Source: Martinezella lusitana (GTDB taxonomy: Bacteria > Pseudomonadota > Alphaproteobacteria > Rhizobiales > Rhizobiaceae). From it: a stretch of 64,000 nucleotides of DNA. The translations under genes and the position numbers were made by a program. This document shows positions 42,440 through 50,164 of the stretch, piece after piece; the first letter of the stretch is position 1, and each line of letters begins with the position of its first letter. Under the pieces are notes generated by a model, which made no database searches, had not been told where the DNA came from, and worked only from the letters and a program-made list of their open reading frames with translations. The stretch spans positions 94,998 to 158,997 of the forward strand of contig NZ_JACHBG010000012.1 in assembly GCF_014207095.1 (NCBI RefSeq), written 5' to 3'.

Positions 42440-43639
42440 ATGAACGCTATCGTCAAACCTGCTTCGGTCAACGACCCCGTCGAGAGAGGGATCGCCGCCT
42501 ATCTCGATGAGATCATCGCACTGCGGCACGACCTGCACCAATATCCAGAGCTCGCCTTTCAAGAGCATCGAACGTCCAAGAAAGTGGCGTCACTGCTCGC
42601 AGATTGGGGCTACGAAGTCGCAATGGGCATTGCCGGAACCGGTGTTGTCGCAACGCTTAAGCGGGGCGATGGGCAGCGCAGCCTAGGCATCCGTGCCGAT
42701 ATGGATGCGCTGCCCATTGAGGAGGCGACCGGGCTCGACTACGAGAGCAGCAATCCCGGCGTCATGCACGCTTGCGGCCACGATGGGCACACATCCATCC
42801 TGCTCGCCGCCGCCCGCTATCTCGCCGAGAGCGGCAATTTCAGCGGTACGCTTCGGCTGATTTTCCAGCCCGCAGAAGAGATTGGCGCCGGCGCCCGCAA
42901 GATGCTGTCGGAAGGGCTTTTCGAGCGCTTTCCGGTCGACGCAGTCTTCGGACTGCACAATTGGCCGGGGGTTCCAACCGGGCAGTTCGGCTTCGTCGTC
43001 GGCCCTGCCATGGCTTCCGTCGACCAGGCGGTCATCAAGATCGTGGGTAAGGGCGGTCACGGCGCCGAGCCGCATCGAGCTGTCGATCCGGTACTGGCCT
43101 CGGCGTCCTTCATCACCGCGCTTCAAAGCGTGGTCTCGCGCAATATCGATCCGCAAGACATGGCGGTTGCAACTGTGGGATCCATTCACGCCGGCTCCGC
43201 ATCGAATGTCATTCCGGAAAGCGTTGAGATGAAGCTCACCATGCGGGCTTTTAGCGAAGGCGTGCGCGCAAAGCTCCAAGAACGCATACCGGCGCTTGCC
43301 CGGGCGCAGGCCGAAAGTTTCGGCGCCGAGGCTGATGTCAATTATCGGCTGGGCTTTCCCGCGCTGGTCAACCATGCGGACGAAACGGATTTCGCCAGGA
43401 ACGTTGCCGTACACGCACTTGGGTCTGCAGCTCTGGCCGCGGATTTTCGCCCGCGTACGGCCAGCGAGGATTTCGCCTTCATGCTGGAGGCGAAGCCCGG
43501 CAGCTATCTTTTCGTCGGCAACGGCGACAGCGCGCCGCTGCACAGCGCCCAATACAATTTCAACGACGCCATCATCGCGCCCGCCGCCCGCTACTGGGTG
43601 CGGCTCGCCGAAACTTTCCTCGCGGATGACAACAGGTGA
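42440..43639 (+). CDS. M20 metallo-amidohydrolase, SndA/AbgB/HipO-like deacetylase
   Basis: A 399-residue zinc peptidase-family enzyme. LRHDLHQYPELAFQEHRTSK near 28-47, GIRADMDALPIEEATGLDYE, the metal site HACGHDGHT near 111-119 and IFQPAEEIGAGARKM are the M20D marks (aminoacylase, hippurate hydrolase, IAA-amino-acid hydrolase). A role in removing the N-acetyl group from cysteine after C-S cleavage, as proposed for B. subtilis SndA (YtnL), fits the operon. The start is ATG 42440, 17 bases after the previous stop; a longer frame to 42374 overlaps the LLM gene. Confidence 0.85.
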   Translation: MNAIVKPASVNDPVERGIAAYLDEIIALRHDLHQYPELAFQEHRTSKKVASLLADWGYEVAMGIAGTGVVATLKRGDGQRSLGIRADMDALPIEEATGLDYESSNPGVMHACGHDGHTSILLAAARYLAESGNFSGTLRLIFQPAEEIGAGARKMLSEGLFERFPVDAVFGLHNWPGVPTGQFGFVVGPAMASVDQAVIKIVGKGGHGAEPHRAVDPVLASASFITALQSVVSRNIDPQDMAVATVGSIHAGSASNVIPESVEMKLTMRAFSEGVRAKLQERIPALARAQAESFGAEADVNYRLGFPALVNHADETDFARNVAVHALGSAALAADFRPRTASEDFAFMLEAKPGSYLFVGNGDSAPLHSAQYNFNDAIIAPAARYWVRLAETFLADDNR

Positions 43640-43647
43640 CGAACGAC

Positions 43648-44199
43648 ATGAGCGACACGTTTCTCTACACGAACACACTGGATCCGCGTGCCAAGCCGCT
43701 GATCGACGAGTTGATTTTCGAATATGACAGCCGCTATGGCACCTATTTCAACGCCGAGGGTGCGGCTGCCGAATTGAATCGTTATCCGCCGGAGGCCTTC
43801 GCGCCACCGCATGGCAACTTCCTGCTTCTCCTGCGCGACGGCGAGACGATCGGCGGCGGTGCCTTCAAGTACTATGACGACCGAACCGCGGAGTTCAAAC
43901 GCATCTGGACGCGGCACGATCTCAGGCGTCAGGGCCTGGCGCGCAAGTTGCTCGTGGAACTCGAGTTGCAGGCAGCCCGGCAAGACTATCAGCGCATCTA
44001 TCTGACGACAGGCTTCCGTCAGCCGGAGGCCGTCGGCCTCTATCTGAACAATGGCTACACCGCACTCTTCGATACCTCGGTCGATCCGGAAATCTACAAG
44101 AGCCTGCCTTTCGAAAAGGATATCAGCCAGCTGGCGCGGTTCCATTCCCTCGAAACTTCCGGGTCTCAGCAACAGCGGCTGGCCGTCGCCGGACGGTAA
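43648..44199 (+). CDS. GNAT N-acetyltransferase, SnaA-like
   Basis: A 183-residue GNAT-fold acetyltransferase. The acetyl-CoA loop is seen as RIWTRHDLRRQGLARKLLVE (near 88-107, R-x-x-G-L-A), and the C-terminal strand-helix has AVGLYLNNGYTALFD. It should N-acetylate an S-modified cysteine so that the LLM can act and the cysteine is not diverted. In B. subtilis the ytmI product (SnaA) does this. The GTG at 43636 overlaps the previous stop codon; ATG 43648 has AGGTGA at good spacing, so I use it. Confidence 0.84.
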   Translation: MSDTFLYTNTLDPRAKPLIDELIFEYDSRYGTYFNAEGAAAELNRYPPEAFAPPHGNFLLLLRDGETIGGGAFKYYDDRTAEFKRIWTRHDLRRQGLARKLLVELELQAARQDYQRIYLTTGFRQPEAVGLYLNNGYTALFDTSVDPEIYKSLPFEKDISQLARFHSLETSGSQQQRLAVAGR

Positions 44200-44238
44200 C
44201 GACGAACGAAGCAACGACAATCATAAGGGGCAAGCATC

Positions 44239-46023
44239 ATGGCACTGACGACGGATTTCGCGGGCATCGATCCCGCGAGTGCAGCAAACGAGACGAAGAC
44301 GGATTATGCGCGTTATCGCATCGTGCCAGCGCGGCATCTCGGACGCATCGTGGGGACGATCTTCGCGGTGCTCGTTCTCGCCGTCGTTCTCTACTCCACC
44401 TTTACCAATCCCCGTTGGGGATGGGGCGTATTTGCCGAGTGGTTCTTCGCTGAACCCGTGCTTGTGGGTCTCGGCAGAACTTTGCTCCTGACAGCGCTTG
44501 CGGCCGTTTCCGGTTCTATCCTCGGCACCGCATTGGCCCTGGCGCGCGTATCGAAATCGCCGCTGCTGGCCAGCCTGTCCTGGGGTTATATCTGGCTGCT
44601 GCGCTCGATCCCGATGATTGTCCTGCTGCTTGTGCTTAACAATCTAGGCTACCTCTACGAGACGATCACCATCGGCGTCCCCTTTACCGATAGGGTCCTG
44701 TTCGACTACCCGACGACACAGCTTCTGACGCCGTTTGCAGCCGCGTTTCTTGGATTGACGCTCAACCAGTCGGCCTTTTTCGCGGAGATTGTGCGTGGCG
44801 GCATTCTTTCCGTCGATCAGGGGCAGTTGGAAGCGGCTGCTGCGCTCGGCTTGCCGCGCAGGCGTCAGGCATTCCGCATCGTGCTGCCGCAGGCCATGCG
44901 CTCCATCCTTCCGACGGGTTTCAACGAACTGATCGGCCTCGCCAAGAGCACATCCATGGTTTACGTGCTGGCCTTACCAGAGCTCTTCTATACGGTACAG
45001 GTTATCTATCGCCGTAACCTGGAAGTGATCCCGCTGCTGATGGTGGCGACGGTCTGGTATCTCGTCATCATGACGGTCCTGTCGGTCATCCAGCACTATA
45101 TCGAACGCTATTTTTCCAAGGGTGCCGTGCGCAATCCGACTCCGCTGCCCTTTCAGGCCTTCTTTCAGCGCTTGCGCCGGCCGCTTCCCGTCGCTGCCTC
45201 CAATGCCGGAACAAGCACGAGAACTGTTGCGGCCATTCGCAGAACAACCGACCTTTATGCCAAGGGCGGAGCGGTTCGCATTCACGGCATCTCGAAAAGC
45301 TTCGGTGCGCTGAAGGTTCTCGACAATATCGAGCTCAGCCTGCCAGCCGGCAGCGTGACGGCCATCATCGGTCCATCCGGTTCGGGTAAATCGACGCTGC
45401 TGCGCTCCATCAATCACCTTGAGCGCGTCGACGGCGGCTTCATCTCGGTTGATGGCGAACTCGTCGGCTACACGCAGAAGGGCGAAGTGCTCTACGAGCT
45501 GAAGGAGAAGGACATTCTGAAGCGCCGGACCGATATTGGCATGGTCTTCCAGAGCTTCAATCTCTTCCCGCATCTGACCGTTCTGGAAAATCTCATTGAG
45601 GCGCCGACACAGGTCCGTGGCGCAAGCAAGGAAGATGCCATTGCTTTCGCTCAGGAGCTGCTCGCCCGCGTCGGTCTGAGCGATAAGGCCGATGCCTATC
45701 CCCGTCAGCTCTCCGGCGGCCAGCAGCAGCGTGTTGCGATCGCCCGCGCTCTGGCGCTCCGGCCAAAGGTTCTGCTTTTCGACGAGCCGACTTCGGCCCT
45801 GGATCCGGAATTGGTTGGCGAGGTGCTCGACGTGATCAAGGAGCTTGCCCGCACCGGGACGACGCTCGTCATCGTCACCCACGAAATCGGCTTTGCCCGT
45901 GAAGTCGCCGACACGGTGGTCTTCATGGAGGGCGGCCATGTGATCGAAACCGGAGCGCCCGCCCAGATCCTCAACGACCCCAGACATCCGCGGACGCGGG
46001 CATTCCTTGCCAAGGTTCTCTAG
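44239..46023 (+). CDS. fused ABC permease-ATPase for polar amino acids (Tcy-like)
   Basis: A 594-residue fusion of a polar-amino-acid ABC permease (residues about 1-300) and its ATPase (about 345-594). The permease part has ILRGG-type EAA residues around IVRGGILSVDQGQLEAAAAL and GLPRRRQAFRIVLPQAMRSI. The ATPase part has Walker A (GPSGSGKSTLLRSINHLE), LSGGQQQRVAIARALALRPK and LLFDEPTSALDPELVG. Separate genes for permease and ATPase are the norm (TcyL/M and TcyN in B. subtilis), so this joined form is unusual. It imports the operon's substrate together with the two binding proteins that follow. Ribosome site: AAGGGG before ATG 44239. Confidence 0.9.
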   Translation: MALTTDFAGIDPASAANETKTDYARYRIVPARHLGRIVGTIFAVLVLAVVLYSTFTNPRWGWGVFAEWFFAEPVLVGLGRTLLLTALAAVSGSILGTALALARVSKSPLLASLSWGYIWLLRSIPMIVLLLVLNNLGYLYETITIGVPFTDRVLFDYPTTQLLTPFAAAFLGLTLNQSAFFAEIVRGGILSVDQGQLEAAAALGLPRRRQAFRIVLPQAMRSILPTGFNELIGLAKSTSMVYVLALPELFYTVQVIYRRNLEVIPLLMVATVWYLVIMTVLSVIQHYIERYFSKGAVRNPTPLPFQAFFQRLRRPLPVAASNAGTSTRTVAAIRRTTDLYAKGGAVRIHGISKSFGALKVLDNIELSLPAGSVTAIIGPSGSGKSTLLRSINHLERVDGGFISVDGELVGYTQKGEVLYELKEKDILKRRTDIGMVFQSFNLFPHLTVLENLIEAPTQVRGASKEDAIAFAQELLARVGLSDKADAYPRQLSGGQQQRVAIARALALRPKVLLFDEPTSALDPELVGEVLDVIKELARTGTTLVIVTHEIGFAREVADTVVFMEGGHVIETGAPAQILNDPRHPRTRAFLAKVL

Positions 46024-46117
46024 CAATCCAGGCTGGTGAAGACAGTGCGCCGAGCCTCGGCGGCACTCGGGAAATAGTAACAACGACAGCAACCTAAAGA
46101 TGAAATGGAGAAGGGAA

Positions 46118-47062
46118 ATGGCATTTTTTGATAGAAAGAAATACGCGTTGGCCGGTGTGATCACGGCTGTGGCGTTGAGCTGCACGGCGGTGAATGCGGC
46201 CGAGAAGTTCAACCTAAGCCCGGATACGTCCAATCGTGTCCGAGCGCAGAAGGATGAAGCCGCGATCAAGGCGATTGCGCCTAGCTTCAAGTTCGTCAAT
46301 CCCGGCAAATTCACGGTGGGCATCAATCCGTGGGATCCGCCGATCGCCACTTATGCCGCCGACGCGAAGACCGTCGTCGGCGCCGATCCGGATATCGCGC
46401 AGTTGCTCGCCGATTCCCTCGGCCTGCAGCTTGAGCTGGTATCGGTTGCCTGGGAGGACTGGCCGCTCGGCGTTTCCTCGGGCAAATACGATGCCGTCAT
46501 TTCCAACGTGACGGTCACCGAGGAACGCAAGCTGAAATTCGATTTCTCGACCTACCGGAAAGACGTCCTCGGCTTCTACGTGAAGGCCGACAGCAAGATC
46601 ACCTCTATCAAGGAGCCCAAAGACGTCGCAGGTCTGAAGGTGATCACAGGAGCCGGCACCAATCAGGAGAAGATCATTCTCGAATGGGATCGGCAGAATG
46701 TGGCGGCCGGGCTGAAGCCGATCGAGGTACAGTATTTCGACGATCGCGCCGCCGCGGATCTTGCCCTGCAGTCCGGCCGCGCCGATGTCGAATTCAATCC
46801 GAATGCGACCCAGGCCTACAATGCCACGATCAACGGCACGAGGAAGCTCGTCGGCACTCTTTCGGGCGGCTGGCCGATAACGGCTGAGATTGCCGTGACG
46901 ACAAAGAAGGGGGCAGGGCTCGCCGATGCCGTCACGCTCGCCGTGAACGATCTGATCAAGGACGGCAAGTATGCCGAAGTGCTGAAGCGCTGGAGCCTGA
47001 GTGCCGAAGCGATCGATCAAGCAAAGACCAACCCTGCGGGCCTGCCGAAAAGCGGTTCGTAA
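46118..47062 (+). CDS. periplasmic amino-acid-type binding protein 1
   Basis: A 314-residue solute-binding protein of the polar-amino-acid (SBP_bac_3) family. A signal peptide (about 1-28, ALAGVITAVALSCTAVNA) precedes a two-lobed core with KTVVGADPDIAQLLADSLGL near 88-107, SSGKYDAVISNVTVTEERKL near 125-144 and a conserved EPKDVAGLKVITGAGTNQEK near 164-183. It pairs with the fused transporter upstream. I use ATG 46118; six upstream codons from 46100 are also possible. A paralogue follows directly. Confidence 0.86.
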   Translation: MAFFDRKKYALAGVITAVALSCTAVNAAEKFNLSPDTSNRVRAQKDEAAIKAIAPSFKFVNPGKFTVGINPWDPPIATYAADAKTVVGADPDIAQLLADSLGLQLELVSVAWEDWPLGVSSGKYDAVISNVTVTEERKLKFDFSTYRKDVLGFYVKADSKITSIKEPKDVAGLKVITGAGTNQEKIILEWDRQNVAAGLKPIEVQYFDDRAAADLALQSGRADVEFNPNATQAYNATINGTRKLVGTLSGGWPITAEIAVTTKKGAGLADAVTLAVNDLIKDGKYAEVLKRWSLSAEAIDQAKTNPAGLPKSGS

Positions 47063-47139
47063 TGTTGGTCGAGCGGGCTGGCGCCGGTGGGGCCTGCGCC
47101 GGTCCGCTCCCATCCTTCTTCTATGGAGATACAGTTTCC

Positions 47140-48075
47140 GTGACTATCATACCTACCTTCAGAACCGTGCTTGTCGCCACAGCGGCTGCATTGATCGGCT
47201 TCGGCTCGGCAAGCGCTGCCGAGGAGTTCGACCTCAGCCCGCAACAGTCCGGGCGCACTCATGCGGCCAGGAACGAAGCGGCGATCGCTGCCATATCCAA
47301 AGGTTTCAAATTCGCGACGGCGGGGAAATTCACCGTGGCCGTCGCTCCGGGCGGCCCGCCGCTTGCAGCCTATGCAACGGACGCCCGGACCGTCGTTGGC
47401 GCCGATCCGGACTACGCATCGGCCGTTGCCGATGCACTCGGGTTGAAGCTGGAACTTGTTCCGGTTGCCTGGGCAGACTGGCCGCTCGGTTTGACATCGG
47501 GCAAGTACGATGCCGTTATCTCCAATGTCGGCGTCACCGAGCAGCGCAAGGAGAAGTTCGATTTCTCTACGTACCGGCAGGGTCTGCATGGTTTCTTCGT
47601 GACGACCAAAAGCAAGATCGCTTCCATCAAGGAGCCGAAGGATGCAGCCGGATTGAGGATCATCGTGGGTGCGGGCACGAACCAGGAGCGAATTCTGGTC
47701 AAGTGGAGCGATGAAGATACAAAAGCCGGCCTGAAGCCGATCGAACTGCAATATTACGACGACGATGCTGCGAGCCTGCTCGCGCTCCGCTCGGAGCGCG
47801 CAGAGGTCATCGTGCAGCCGCATGCACAGCTCGTCTACATCGCCGCACGCGACAAGGACATCAAGAGCGTGGGTACGCTGAGCGCCGGTTGGCCGGATCG
47901 TTCCGATGTTGCGATTGCAACGCGAAAGGGTAGCGGCCTTGCAGCCGCGCTTACCGCCGCGACGAACGGACTGATTCAGGACGGCACCTATGCCAAGATA
48001 CTCGACCGCTGGCATCTTGCGGATGAAGCGCTGCAGAAATCAGAGACCAATCCGCCTGGCTTGCCGAAATTTTGA
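47140..48075 (+). CDS. periplasmic amino-acid-type binding protein 2 (paralogue)
   Basis: A 311-residue binding protein clearly homologous to the preceding one along its whole length: TVVGADPDYASAVADALGLK, SGKYDAVISNVGVTEQRKEK, EPKDAAGLRIIVGAGTNQER, and both end with a NPP/NPA-GLPK motif. The signal peptide follows a GTG start at 47140 with GGAG upstream; an ATG at 47062 would overlap the previous stop but adds an odd 26-residue leader. Two tandem binding proteins for one transporter mirror B. subtilis tcyJ and tcyK. Their ligands may differ. Confidence 0.84.
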   Translation: MTIIPTFRTVLVATAAALIGFGSASAAEEFDLSPQQSGRTHAARNEAAIAAISKGFKFATAGKFTVAVAPGGPPLAAYATDARTVVGADPDYASAVADALGLKLELVPVAWADWPLGLTSGKYDAVISNVGVTEQRKEKFDFSTYRQGLHGFFVTTKSKIASIKEPKDAAGLRIIVGAGTNQERILVKWSDEDTKAGLKPIELQYYDDDAASLLALRSERAEVIVQPHAQLVYIAARDKDIKSVGTLSAGWPDRSDVAIATRKGSGLAAALTAATNGLIQDGTYAKILDRWHLADEALQKSETNPPGLPKF

Positions 48076-48087
48076 GGAGACAGCGAG

Positions 48088-49128
48088 ATGAGCCATCCAG
48101 CCCCATCGATCAGCCATATCGGTTTTCTCACACCAGGCAACTATCCTGACGAGGATCCGTTGGCCGGACTAGAGCAGACTTTGCAGCTTCTGGAATATGG
48201 CGAACAGAGAGGGTTTGACAGCGCCTGGGTCCGGCAGCGTCACCTCGAACCCGGGATTTCCTCTGCCAGCGCGTTTCTGGCGGCAGCAACGCAGCGCACG
48301 CGCCATATAGAGCTCGGGACGGCCGTCATTCCGATCGGCTACGAGAGCCCCTATCGCCTCGCAGAAGATCTGGCGACGGTCGATGTTCTGTCGAAAGGAA
48401 GGCTCAACATCGGATTGAGTGCCGGACGCCCGCTGCACGCCGATCTGATCGGCCCGCTCGCCTTCGATGGCGATTGGGAGAACCACGATTTCTCGCATCA
48501 GCGAGTGCTGCGCTTTGCCGACAATCTTCGCGGCACCTATGTCGGCGATCAGGATACAGTCATCAAGACCCCGTTCGGGCCGCAGCGGCCACGTCTCCAG
48601 CCCTATGCCAAGGGGCTGATCGATCGCATCTGGTATGGCGGCGGTTCGTTGCGTTCGGCGGCCTGGGCCGGCCGTAGCGGCTTTAATCTCCTGATCGGCA
48701 ATGTTACGACCGGCGAGGAGACTGATGATTTCTTCGTCGCACAATCCCGGCAACTCGAAACCTATCGCGCTTCCGGCGGCGATACGAGACGGGTAGCGCT
48801 CGGTCGCGTCATCGTCCCCTTCGACAGTGCCGATGCCGTCACGCGCAAGCGCTACACGGATTATGCTGCCGGTCGCTACGAGCGCACGCTTTCGCCTCAG
48901 GGCGAGCGGCGCACGCTCTTTGCCCGTGATCTTGTCGGTACGTCAGCGGATATTCTGGAACGTCTCCATGCTGATCCGATCCTGCCCTATGTCAGCGAAT
49001 TTCGATTGGAGCTGCCCTACGAGTTTCACGACGAGGAATATAGGCAGATCCTGCATGACTTCGTGACGAACATAGCACCGGAATTGGGCTGGAAAGCCGC
49101 CCCGGTCCTGCGCCGCGCGGCATCCTGA
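48088..49128 (+). CDS. LLM monooxygenase, last gene of the organosulfur operon
   Basis: A 346-residue luciferase-like flavin enzyme with SHIGFLTPGNYPDEDPLAGL at the start, GFDSAWVRQRHLEPGISSAS near 38-57, IELGTAVIPIGYESPYRLAE near 72-91 and GRLNIGLSAGRPLHADLI near 107-124. It resembles the LLM at 4544-5566 more than the other two in this operon. It begins 12 bases after the binding-protein gene with a GAGGAG ribosome site. Three oxygenases in one operon suggest either several S-substrates or successive oxidations. Confidence 0.82.
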   Translation: MSHPAPSISHIGFLTPGNYPDEDPLAGLEQTLQLLEYGEQRGFDSAWVRQRHLEPGISSASAFLAAATQRTRHIELGTAVIPIGYESPYRLAEDLATVDVLSKGRLNIGLSAGRPLHADLIGPLAFDGDWENHDFSHQRVLRFADNLRGTYVGDQDTVIKTPFGPQRPRLQPYAKGLIDRIWYGGGSLRSAAWAGRSGFNLLIGNVTTGEETDDFFVAQSRQLETYRASGGDTRRVALGRVIVPFDSADAVTRKRYTDYAAGRYERTLSPQGERRTLFARDLVGTSADILERLHADPILPYVSEFRLELPYEFHDEEYRQILHDFVTNIAPELGWKAAPVLRRAAS

Positions 49129-49204
49129 AATCGAGGGTACAGACCCCGGGGGCGGATCGGCAGGGACATGTACCGGTCCACTCTCTCCTTCAGCCGACAG
49201 CCAT

Positions 49205-49690
49205 TCAGCTTGGGATCGCGACAGGATGACCTGAGGATGGATGTTGAATGACATGCATGTTGAGCCCGTACATGGCTCGCAACGCCTCCGTGGTGAGGAT
49301 ATCGCCCGGCGAACCATTGGCGATGATCCGTCCGGAATGCAGGGTGATGATGTGGTCGCAGAAGCGCGCCGCCATGTTGACATCGTGCAATACGACGACG
49401 ACGCCAAGACCTTTGGCATGGCTGAGGCTCTGAACCAGCGACAGCCCCTCGATCTGATGCCCGACGTCAAGGGCGGAGGTTGGCTCGTCGAGCAGCAGGT
49501 ATTCGGCATCCTCGGCGACCAACATGGCAACCCAGCAGCGTTGGCGTTCACCACCGGAAAGCGTGTCGACGATGCGATCCGCCATGCCGGCGACATCGGT
49601 AAGCCGGCTGAGCATTTCTGGGAAAAGCGTGCGGCGATTTTCCGATTGGCATGGGTGGGAAAACGGGAAGATAGGGCGCTTCCATGCCTC
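49205..49690 (-). pseudogene. decayed iron-siderophore ABC ATPase (FecE/FepC-like remnant)
   Basis: The C-terminal half of an iron-siderophore importer ATPase is open from 49615 down to the stop at 49205: signature LSGGERQRCWVAMLVAE, Walker B EYLLLDEPTSALDVGHQ and the switch LHDVNMAARFCDHIITLHSG. Just upstream the family-like sequence SRFPTHANRKIAARFSQ appears in a different frame (about 49620-49680), where this group has GRFPH...RFS. That points to a frameshift near 49618. The Walker A region is missing, so it cannot work as an ATPase. No permease or receptor gene remains beside it. It looks like the eroded end of a lost siderophore-uptake operon. Confidence 0.8.
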
Positions 49691-49733
49691 AAAGAGAAGC
49701 GAAAACGCCCAACGTCATCAATATGCCGGATTT

Positions 49734-50153
49734 TCAACCCGCGGCTGTGTTTTCCTGGCCGGAGAGAATTTGCTCGGCGAGTGCGAGAGCTTCCGTGTTC
49801 GAGGCGGCGATTTCCATTCTCGTACCGAAGGCTTTCGTTGCAAGGCTCATCTGAACCTGTATCGCGGCGCGCTTGATGGCGCTGGCTTCAATCCCAATGA
49901 CGGCCCTGCAAACCGTAGCAAGAGCGGCCTTGTTTTTCTTGAGCCAGATACCGCGCGCCTTGCGGTCTTCGTGATCCTCGGCGGGCTGGTCGCCTTCCAT
50001 GATCACGACGAATGGCATGGAAAGGGCGAGCAGGGAGTCCATCTCCCGTTCCCATTGCTGCGCATAACCCGGTCGCACGGATTGCGCACTCTGACGGACG
50101 ATCGGCCATTCGGAGACGTCGTGGAAGGTGAATGTGGTTGCGTCGATAGTCAT
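49734..50153 (-). CDS. uncharacterised 139-residue protein
   Basis: I do not recognise the family. The protein is soluble, without signal peptide or membrane segment: a mixed alpha/beta first half (PFVVIMEGDQPAEDHEDRKA near 47-66) and a helical second half (NTEALALAEQILSGQE near 118-133). GAGGAAG precedes the start. It follows the flavin hydroxylase gene by 11 bases on the same strand, so the two are probably one operon, and it precedes the siderophore-ATPase remnant. Confidence 0.65.
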   Translation of the reverse strand: MTIDATTFTFHDVSEWPIVRQSAQSVRPGYAQQWEREMDSLLALSMPFVVIMEGDQPAEDHEDRKARGIWLKKNKAALATVCRAVIGIEASAIKRAAIQVQMSLATKAFGTRMEIAASNTEALALAEQILSGQENTAAG

Positions 50154-50164
50154 GGCATTCTTCC

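Noticed and set aside
40852..42471. 539-residue open frame on the minus strand
   Set aside because: It is antisense to the NtaA-like LLM and neighbouring genes, which have strong ribosome sites and clear families. It shows no recognisable motif.
44974..46350. 458-residue open frame on the minus strand
   Set aside because: Antisense to the ATPase part of the fused transporter and to the binding-protein start; a shadow.
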